33,267 bases of DNA from Aquisphaera insulae (lineage in GTDB: Bacteria > Planctomycetota > Planctomycetia > Isosphaerales > Isosphaeraceae). The notes below the pieces were generated by a model. That model searched no databases. It was not told where the DNA came from and was given only the letters and a program-made list of their open reading frames with translations. Position 1 is the first letter of the stretch. Every line of letters begins with the position of its first letter. The stretch spans positions 1-33,267 of the forward strand of contig NZ_JAALJH010000091.1 of NCBI RefSeq assembly GCF_011064615.1. Reading direction: 5' to 3'. This document shows positions 25,069 through 31,507 of this stretch, in pieces. The position numbers and the translations under genes were made by a program.

Positions 25069-26763
25069 TCAATGGAAATGCGGCTTCGAGGTCGTCCCGG
25101 ACGTCGCGGGCGGTGCCGCCTGCGCCGGGCCGGAGCCCTGGTTGAGGCGCGATTCCGCGTCGATCAGGAAGGCCCCCGCGGCGGCGACCCGGTCGCCGGC
25201 GGAGATACCCTCCAGGACCGGATAGCGATCGCCGTTGCGAGAGCCCAGGACGACCTGTCGCCCCTCGAAAACGCCGGGCTCGGTCTCGACATAGACGACC
25301 TTGCGGTCGCCGGTGTCGATCACGGCCGACTCCGGGATCGAGAGGATCTCGCCGGCCGGCCGGGGCTCGAGCCCGGTCAGGAATCGGTCGGGCTGCGCCT
25401 TGAGCTTCCTGGTGCACGAGTCGCAGCAGACCCAGACCTTGCGGGAGGCGACCTGGACCGGGATGGGGGCGCCCATCGAACCGAGCTTCGCCTTCGTGAC
25501 CGGGCATTTCTCCTGCTGGGCGGCCGTCAGCTCGACGGCGGGCCCGGCCGCGTGGTCGCGATGAACGTCCCGGGACGCCGCGGCCATGCGGGCCCGGAAG
25601 GCCGGGGTCTCGCCGATCGGCATCCTCAGGGTCACCGTGGCGAACATCCCCGGCTGGAGCCTCCCGTCCGCGTTCTCGACGTCGTAGCGGACGGCCATGG
25701 TCCGCGTGGTCGGATTGAGCGCCGGGTCGCGGAAGGCGACCTGGCCCCGGAAGACCTCTCCGGGATAGGCTTCCACGGCGGCCTCGACCGGCTGGCCGAC
25801 CTTCACGAGCCCGACCCGGTCCTCGAAGACCTGGGCGAGGATCCAGACGTGCGACAGGTCGGCGATCTCGAAGAGCGGCTCCCCCTCGGCGACATATTGC
25901 CCTTCGACCACATTCTTGCGGACCACCACGCCGCTGATCGGGGCGACGATCCGCATCCGCGGGTTGGCCTTCCCCTCGCGGAGGATCTCGTCGATCTGGG
26001 CCCTGGTGATCCCCCAGAGCACGAGCTTCTCCTCGGCCAGCCGGTCGAGGTCCTCGCCCCTCCCCAGGGGCGATCGCGGTGCCCCGTCGATCCCGGCAGG
26101 GAGCGCCGCGAGCTCGCGGGCCCGATCGCGGGCCAAGAGGAGCTCGCGGATGGTCTGATAGAGCTCCGGGCTGTACACCTCGGCCAGGACGTCGCCGGCC
26201 TTCACGGGGACCCCCGTGAAGTTCACGGCCAGCGACTCGACCCGCGACATCCCCTTGAGCCGGGACGAGATCCGGGCCAGCCGGCGCTCGTCGAAGTTCA
26301 CCGTGCCGACCGTCGTCAGGCTCTCGGAGAAGGGCTCGCTCGCGGGCTCGACCGTGCGGATGCCGGCCTGGACGACGCGGAACGGGGCGAGCTGCACGCG
26401 CGACAGCGCACCCTCCGGCAGCGTCGGCGTCTCCCCCTTCTTGCGGCGAGAGAGCGGCATGCCGCAGATCGGGCAATTCCCCGGTTCCGCCTGCACGACG
26501 CTCGGATGCATGGGGCAGAAGAACTCATGCTCGGCCGACGCCACCGCGACCTCGCCCGGCGGTCGGGTGTATTTCTCGTAATAACTGCGGAGCGTGTCCC
26601 AGTAGGCGAACACCAGCCCCGTCGCGGCCATGAGCGCGACGAACCGGAGCCGCAGCTCGACAACCTTGACGACCAGGCGGAACTTCTGCCACCGCGTCAG
26701 CGGCAGGCCTGAATCGTGGCCATTCTCGTCGCCGTCCCGGACGGCGGATCTCTCGGTGTTCAT
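25069..26763 (-). CDS. cusB: CusB-like RND adaptor with two Cys-rich metal-binding modules
   Basis: 564 residues, ATG at 26763. After a 35-residue cytoplasmic start there is one membrane helix (about 38-56), then a heavy-metal-binding module at 81-104 (CPMHP and CPICGM, Cys83, 97 and 100) typical of CusB-type adaptors. The adaptor core follows: GTVNFDERRLARISSRLKG, coiled coil about 195-265, APISGVVVRKNVVEGQYV, ADLSHVWILAQVFE and the barrel ending at LRMPIG. Between the barrel and the membrane-proximal domain lies a second module (about 412-462): CPVTKAKLGSMG, then VWVCCDSCTRKLKAQPDRF, a YHS/TRASH-like Cys set. The C-terminus is His-containing (KPHFH). It would collect periplasmic Cu/Ag and hand it to the permease encoded 18 bases downstream. 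Confidence 0.92.
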   Translation of the reverse strand: MNTERSAVRDGDENGHDSGLPLTRWQKFRLVVKVVELRLRFVALMAATGLVFAYWDTLRSYYEKYTRPPGEVAVASAEHEFFCPMHPSVVQAEPGNCPICGMPLSRRKKGETPTLPEGALSRVQLAPFRVVQAGIRTVEPASEPFSESLTTVGTVNFDERRLARISSRLKGMSRVESLAVNFTGVPVKAGDVLAEVYSPELYQTIRELLLARDRARELAALPAGIDGAPRSPLGRGEDLDRLAEEKLVLWGITRAQIDEILREGKANPRMRIVAPISGVVVRKNVVEGQYVAEGEPLFEIADLSHVWILAQVFEDRVGLVKVGQPVEAAVEAYPGEVFRGQVAFRDPALNPTTRTMAVRYDVENADGRLQPGMFATVTLRMPIGETPAFRARMAAASRDVHRDHAAGPAVELTAAQQEKCPVTKAKLGSMGAPIPVQVASRKVWVCCDSCTRKLKAQPDRFLTGLEPRPAGEILSIPESAVIDTGDRKVVYVETEPGVFEGRQVVLGSRNGDRYPVLEGISAGDRVAAAGAFLIDAESRLNQGSGPAQAAPPATSGTTSKPHFH

Positions 26764-26776
26764 CCCTCTCGCTCCC

Positions 26777-26802
26777 GCGCCGGCGGTTCACCTGGCCGGC
26801 GC
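26777..26802 (-). promoter_or_regulatory. Stable hairpin just upstream of the CusB-like start
   Basis: GCGCCGGC (26777-26784) pairs perfectly with GCCGGCGC (26795-26802) around 10 bases. It ends 13 bases before the CusB-like ATG, right beside its ribosome-binding site, and could modulate translation or protect the transcript after the upstream gene. Confidence 0.4.
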
Positions 26803-26897
26803 CTACAGGGCCATCGCTTCGATTCGATACGAAGGGCACGGGGCCTGCGATCCCGGGACAACCAGCGCGCAGCGCGTGGCTCCGGGGCGGGAGTCGA

Positions 26898-27338
26898 TCA
26901 GAAGATGAGGTGCAGGGTGCGCAGGTAGATGGGGATGTCGGGGGGCGATCCGCCGTCATCGTCGGTGTCGATCACCGCCCTCGGCGGACTCGGGACGGCG
27001 AGGGGGGGGAGCTGTCCGGAGATGTCGATGGGCGTCCCCTCGAACGACCCCAGGGTCCTTCGGGGGAGATCGCCCGGAGCCGTTGAGTTCCGGCTGCAAG
27101 CGAGCGGATTGCACGGTGCGGCATCGAAGGAAGTTCGTTCGATCGACGTCCCGTCTACGGCCCGCCCCGGCTCCGGCCTCGAGCAACATCCGGGGCCCGC
27201 CGCCGTCTCCGCGGCACAGCAGCAACCGGCCTCGGTGTCCATGGAACACGCGCCGGCCGTCGTGCCCGCCCATGCCATCGCCGCCATCGCCAGGAGGGCG
27301 ATCCGGAGACGCGTCGATGAGGGGCGCTGGCGGGGCAT
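26898..27338 (-). CDS. Small Cys-rich exported protein, first gene of the Cus-like operon
   Basis: 146 residues. The ATG at 27338 opens a signal peptide (RLRIALLAMAAMAWAGTTAGA); no clear ribosome-binding site is seen. Directly after the cleavage site comes a Cys cluster, CSMDTEAGCCCAAETAAGPG followed by CC, then two more Cys (APCNPLAC). The rest is Pro/Asp-rich and ends IPIYLRTLHLIF, a hydrophobic C-terminus. No family is recognised. Its place as first gene of the efflux operon, 134 bases before the adaptor gene, suggests a periplasmic Cu(I)/Ag(I)-binding or sensing role (inferred). The first mature Cys could also be a lipid attachment site (TAGAC). Confidence 0.65.
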   Translation of the reverse strand: MPRQRPSSTRLRIALLAMAAMAWAGTTAGACSMDTEAGCCCAAETAAGPGCCSRPEPGRAVDGTSIERTSFDAAPCNPLACSRNSTAPGDLPRRTLGSFEGTPIDISGQLPPLAVPSPPRAVIDTDDDGGSPPDIPIYLRTLHLIF

Positions 27339-27382
27339 GATGGGGCTCGATTGAGATCGAGGGTCCGGGTATGTATCAACTC

Positions 27383-27424
27383 TCCTATTGTAGAATACGG
27401 CATGAGAAAAGCGGGACAATAGGA
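27383..27424. promoter_or_regulatory. Inverted repeat in the divergent control region of the Cus-like locus
   Basis: TCCTATTGT (27383-27391) and ACAATAGGA (27416-27424) form a perfect 9-base inverted repeat 24 bases apart, in the most AT-rich part of the 196 bases between the two divergent start codons. On the minus strand TACAAT (27392-27387) could be a -10 element. It may be a two-site operator for a metal-responsive regulator; none is encoded nearby. Confidence 0.5.
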
Positions 27425-27534
27425 AATTCGGTCGACCGCCGATAGAAGAACCATTCCTTCTGTTCGGACAGGGCCGCGTCGCGCAAGGATTGCGTGCACC
27501 CAGGCCTTGTTACCTGCCCGCGAGGATCGCGCCG

Positions 27535-29064
27535 TTGAAGGACGTTCGGCGGCTCATGATGGTGGTCGGCTGCCTGGTCCTGGGCGGTCCGCACGGGGGG
27601 TGCATCCGCCCGGGCCGCCTCGCGTGGGCACCTGCGCCCGGCCCTGGCAGGCCCTTGACTGTCGCGAGCCTCGATCCGGGTCGAGATCGGGACCCGAAGG
27701 TGTTGCGTACCGGGTCGGAGACGCCCGACGACCGGCCGCAGGTTCTGCCTCCCCCCTTGCCGGCGTCCGCGAGCCTGGCCGAAGGCCGTCCCATCGATGC
27801 CGCGGGCGCGATCTCGCTCGACGCCTGCCTTCGCGCGGCCTTCGAGGCGAACGCGGCGGTGCGGGCTGCACGATTCAATGTGGAGTCGCTGAGGCAGCGG
27901 ATCCCGCAGGTGACGGCCCTGGACGACCCGATCCTGTCGAACAGCATCTTCCCGATCCCGTCGGCGGCCCCGCAGTACTCCCTCATGGGCTACATGCCGT
28001 ACGGGGCGTTGCTGGCCCAGCAATTCCCGTGGTGCGGCACGCTCCGGCTCCGCGGCTTGGCGGCGGAGCAGGACGTCCGGATCGCCCTCTTCGAGCTCGC
28101 GGCCACCGAGCTGGACGCGGCGGCGGCCGTCAAGCGCGCCTATTTCGACCTCCACTACGCGGAGCGGGCCGAGGCCCTGCTGATCGAGAATCGCAAGCTC
28201 GCCCGCGAGTTCCTCGAGATCGCCCGGGCTCGGTATCCGTCGGCCACGGCCAGCCAGGCCGACGTGCTCCGGTCCGAGGTCGCCGTGACGGACATCGACC
28301 GCGAGATCGAGAGCAACCGCGCCGCGGTCGCGGATGCCCGGGCGGAGTTGGCCCGGGTCATGCACTCGGAGCGTGATGACGACCTCCGCACCGAACCGGA
28401 GCTGAACCTCTCGGGCATCCCGCAATCGCTCGACCAGCTCTACGAGATCGCCCTCGCCAGCCGGCCCGATCTCCAGGGCCGGCTCGCGGCCATCGCCCGC
28501 GACGAGGCGACCGTGGCTTTGGCCCGCAAGCGGTACTATCCGAACCTCACGCTCGGGGTGCTCTACCAGGACATGGAGAAGACCAACGCGATGACGCCGC
28601 AGACCGCCGGCGGCATGCCCAACGTCGGCTTCTTCGTCGGCATGAACCTGCCGGTCTACCGCAAGAAGATCGCCGCCGGAGTCTGCGAGGCGCAGGCCCG
28701 GGCCGAGGCCGATCGGGCCCTCTACGAGGCCGAGCGGGACCAGTCGCGACGGGACATCAAGGGGCTCCATGCCCTGGCACTCTCCCAGCAGAACGTCCTG
28801 GGGATCCTCCGCCGGAGCAACCTCCCCGCCGCCCGCCAGATGCTCCGCCTCACCGCCGGCGAGTACCGCTCGAACGTCCCCGGCGTGGACTTCCTCACGG
28901 TCGCGGCCGCCTGGCGCGAGCTGCTCCAGGTCGAGCTTCAGGTCGCGCAGTCGGAGTCAGAGCTCGGCAAGGCACTCGCCTCGCTCGAGCGAGGGGTCGG
29001 GGTGCAGCTCAACGCCGGGCCGATCGCGGAGCCGGCCCGGGCCGGGAGCGAGGCTCGACCATGA
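27535..29064 (+). CDS. CusC/TolC-family outer-membrane efflux factor
   Basis: About 509 residues. The TTG at 27535 is preferred because GAGGA lies eight bases upstream and it gives a proper signal peptide (KDVRRLMMVVGCLVLGG); the ATG at 27556 is the alternative. The sequence LGGPHGGC could be a lipobox, as in CusC/OprM. After a 70-residue Pro-rich linker come the two tandem helical-barrel repeats: ISLDACLRAAFEANAAVRAA begins the first, and the second follows SLDQLYEIALASRPDLQGRL. Long coiled-coil stretches (AERAEALLIENRKLAREFLE) and the strand YYPNLTLGVLYQ are typical. It would form the outer-membrane channel for the divergently encoded CusB/CusA-like pair. Confidence 0.9.
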   Translation: MKDVRRLMMVVGCLVLGGPHGGCIRPGRLAWAPAPGPGRPLTVASLDPGRDRDPKVLRTGSETPDDRPQVLPPPLPASASLAEGRPIDAAGAISLDACLRAAFEANAAVRAARFNVESLRQRIPQVTALDDPILSNSIFPIPSAAPQYSLMGYMPYGALLAQQFPWCGTLRLRGLAAEQDVRIALFELAATELDAAAAVKRAYFDLHYAERAEALLIENRKLAREFLEIARARYPSATASQADVLRSEVAVTDIDREIESNRAAVADARAELARVMHSERDDDLRTEPELNLSGIPQSLDQLYEIALASRPDLQGRLAAIARDEATVALARKRYYPNLTLGVLYQDMEKTNAMTPQTAGGMPNVGFFVGMNLPVYRKKIAAGVCEAQARAEADRALYEAERDQSRRDIKGLHALALSQQNVLGILRRSNLPAARQMLRLTAGEYRSNVPGVDFLTVAAAWRELLQVELQVAQSESELGKALASLERGVGVQLNAGPIAEPARAGSEARP

Positions 29065-29567
29065 GTCCCGCCGCCGGTCTGCGATGGCTGGCACTGGCCG
29101 CGCTGCTCGCGACGGCTCCGGCCGCGCGGGGCCAGGAGCTCGGCCGCCGCGGCTTTGATTTCTCGGGCTTCGGCGCCTATCTCGGAGGCACGAGCCCCAC
29201 CTACGTCCCCTTCGGCGGGCTGATGGGGGGATTCGTCCCCTACACGCCCGGCCCCAGCGGCGGCCTGGGCGTGGCCGCACCGATGCGCGAGCCCTCCGCG
29301 CGGGTGCCCGGGGCGGGGATGGGGGCCATGGGCTCCAACTCCGGGGCCAGGCTCGGCATGCCCTCCGGCGCGCTGACGCCGCTCGCCCCGATCGGCACGG
29401 GTTCCGGGCGAACTGGCGGCATGAGCGGCATGAGCGGGCTTGCACCTCGGGCCGGGACGGCGCGACCCATGGGCGGGATGAACCGGCCGCCCGTCGGCGG
29501 CTACCCCTTCCGCCAGCCTCCCAGCCTGCTCGGCCCGTCCTCGTCCGCACCCGCCATGTCGATGTGA
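29061..29567 (+). CDS. Met/Gly-rich small exported protein coupled to the outer-membrane factor
   Basis: 168 residues. Its ATG overlaps the previous stop as ATGA, so translation is coupled. A signal peptide (LRWLALAALLATAPAARG) is followed by FDFSGFGAYLGGTSPTYVPFGG and a low-complexity region rich in Gly, Met, Pro and Ser (GAGMGAMGSNSG, GGMSGMSG, GGMNRPPVGG), ending AMSM. No family is recognised. Met-rich unfolded segments bind Cu(I)/Ag(I) in known proteins such as CusF neighbours and CopC-type proteins, so a periplasmic metal buffer is a fair guess. The last 67 bases overlap the 3' end of the MscS-like gene on the other strand. Confidence 0.6.
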   Translation: MSPAAGLRWLALAALLATAPAARGQELGRRGFDFSGFGAYLGGTSPTYVPFGGLMGGFVPYTPGPSGGLGVAAPMREPSARVPGAGMGAMGSNSGARLGMPSGALTPLAPIGTGSGRTGGMSGMSGLAPRAGTARPMGGMNRPPVGGYPFRQPPSLLGPSSSAPAMSM

Positions 29568-31507
29568 GGCATCGCCTGGCGTTCGCCGACGTGGGACGAC
29601 GGCGGGGCCGAGGAGCCGGCATCCAGGCGGATCGAGGTCGCGTTTCCCTGTGCCCGGTCCGAGGAGAGCTGGCCGCTCAGCATGCGGGTGAGCTCGTCGG
29701 GGATCCGAGCCAGGTGAACTTCCTGGATCGGGTACGGGATGCCGATCCCGGCCGCGGCGAACCGGCCGTGGATCTCGGCGCAGAGGCGATGCTTCACGCG
29801 GCCGGCGGCGGACGGCTCCGGCACATAGGCGTGCAGCATGAACTTGAGCGCCGAGTCGCCAAGCTCTTCCAGGAGGGCGGAGGGGAGCGGGAACCGGAGC
29901 ACCTCGGGATCGTCCCGGGCGATGGACAACAGCAGGTCCACCACGGTTTGAGGCGCGGTCCCGTAGGCGACCCCGACCGCGACATTCACCCGGAGGATCT
30001 TGTCCTTGTGGGTCCAGTTCACGAGGTTCCCCGTGATGAACTCCCGGTTGGGGACGATCATGCTCTGGTTGTCGCCGTTGATGATCGTCGTGGCCCGGAT
30101 GTTGATGCGGTCCACCTTGCCGTTGGTCCCCGCCACGGTCACCACGTCGCCGATCCGGATCGGCCGTTCCAGCAGCAGGATGATGCCGCAGACGAAGTTG
30201 GACACGATCTCCTGGAGGCCGAATCCGAGCCCGACGCCGAGCGCGGCCAGGACCATGCCGATCTGGGTCGTCCCCACGTGGATCGACCCGAGCGCGGCGA
30301 TGGTGGCGACGCCGAGCGCGGCGTAGCGGCAGAGGGTGACGATCGCGTAGCGGACCCCCGGATCGTCGGGGATCCTCGGCAACATCGTCAGCGTCAGGAG
30401 CGGCCCCATGTACCGCCACGCCAGGCCCCCGAGGAAGAGGACGACGAGCGCCCGCCCGAGGTCGCCGAGGGTCACCGGGACGCTCGCCACGTACCAGAGC
30501 GGCTGGCCCGCCAGGAAGCGAATGAAGGCGAGGTCGAGCTCCCAGACCCAGGCGAGCCCGAACGCGAAGACGATCCCGACGACCAGGCGGGTGAGCTGGT
30601 GCAGCCGCCGGGCCGCCTCCATCGCGGCCTCCGCGGCCTCGCCGGGACTGGGGTCGATGGCCGTGCCCGAGGCGCGGCCGCGGAGGCTGGCGCGAAAGCT
30701 CGCGGCCGCGGTCAGGACGTTCGCCCACGAGAGGCCGGGGCGATGGGCCTGGCGGGCCCGCGCGCGGCGGGCGAGGAGGCGGCTGAGGCCCCGATGGAGC
30801 GTCCAGCAGGCGACGAACAGGAGCAGCGACTGGGTCGACCCGGCGGCGAGCCGGCGGGCGGTGAACCGGTAGCCGCGGACGTCCAGCATGACGATCGCGG
30901 CGACGACGGCCAGGATCGTCCAGGCGACGAACCGGCGGCGGCGGCTGATCCAGACCACCCAGGAAGCCGGCGACGGCGGGTCGGCCGCGGGCCCATGCTC
31001 GGGGGCCCAGTCCGGGACCGATGGCCCGGATTCTCTCGCCTCGCAATCCAGGTCGCACCAGCGCATCAGCGGGGAGCCGCCGCGAAGGAGCGTCACCAGG
31101 GTCGTCCAGACGGACAGCTCGAACGCCAGGACGAAGAGGCGGGTGATGGCCGGCGCGGCGACCGGCCGGCCGTCGGGGGCGATCTCCCCGGACGTCAGCA
31201 GGTAGGCCGGGATCAGGCAGACCATCGCGGAGGCCGAGAGGAAATTGCCGGCGCGATGGATCTGGCGGCAGACGGCCGGCGGGATCTCCAGGAATCGCTC
31301 GGCCCAGCCTTCGCGGTGGGTGATCCAGGCGACCACGGCATGGACGAGCGCCCCCAGCGAGAGCCCGTGGAGCACGGTGGAGCCCAGGATGCCAAGGTTC
31401 CGGGGCCAGGGCCCGAGCCGGGCCGCCTGGGCCAGCAGGGCCAGGTAGGCCGGCCAGACCGAGACCCAGGCCAGCCCCAGGACCAGCGAGCGGAGCGCCC
31501 TCTTCAC
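29501..31507 (-). CDS. MscK/KefA-like mechanosensitive channel, membrane and pore part
   Basis: 668 residues. The GTG at 31507 overlaps the upstream stop (GTGA) and has GGAGG six bases upstream. About ten hydrophobic helices fill residues 1-420. The pore helix and following beta domain are clear: IGMVLAALGVGLGFGLQEIV, then NFVCGIILLLERPIRIGDVV, TNGKVDRINIRATTI and NREFITGNLVNWTHKD, which is closer to MscK than to small MscS. It opens on membrane tension to release solutes during hypo-osmotic shock. The C-terminus ends in a disordered tail of about 55 residues. It lacks the coiled-coil periplasmic domain of MscK, which is encoded by the overlapping upstream gene. Confidence 0.9.
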   Translation of the reverse strand: MKRALRSLVLGLAWVSVWPAYLALLAQAARLGPWPRNLGILGSTVLHGLSLGALVHAVVAWITHREGWAERFLEIPPAVCRQIHRAGNFLSASAMVCLIPAYLLTSGEIAPDGRPVAAPAITRLFVLAFELSVWTTLVTLLRGGSPLMRWCDLDCEARESGPSVPDWAPEHGPAADPPSPASWVVWISRRRRFVAWTILAVVAAIVMLDVRGYRFTARRLAAGSTQSLLLFVACWTLHRGLSRLLARRARARQAHRPGLSWANVLTAAASFRASLRGRASGTAIDPSPGEAAEAAMEAARRLHQLTRLVVGIVFAFGLAWVWELDLAFIRFLAGQPLWYVASVPVTLGDLGRALVVLFLGGLAWRYMGPLLTLTMLPRIPDDPGVRYAIVTLCRYAALGVATIAALGSIHVGTTQIGMVLAALGVGLGFGLQEIVSNFVCGIILLLERPIRIGDVVTVAGTNGKVDRINIRATTIINGDNQSMIVPNREFITGNLVNWTHKDKILRVNVAVGVAYGTAPQTVVDLLLSIARDDPEVLRFPLPSALLEELGDSALKFMLHAYVPEPSAAGRVKHRLCAEIHGRFAAAGIGIPYPIQEVHLARIPDELTRMLSGQLSSDRAQGNATSIRLDAGSSAPPSSHVGERQAMPHIDMAGADEDGPSRLGGWRKG

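Noticed and set aside
21295..26712. A 1805-codon plus-strand frame across the Cus-like permease and adaptor
   Set aside because: Antisense shadow of the same kind; it bridges two real genes without any domain.
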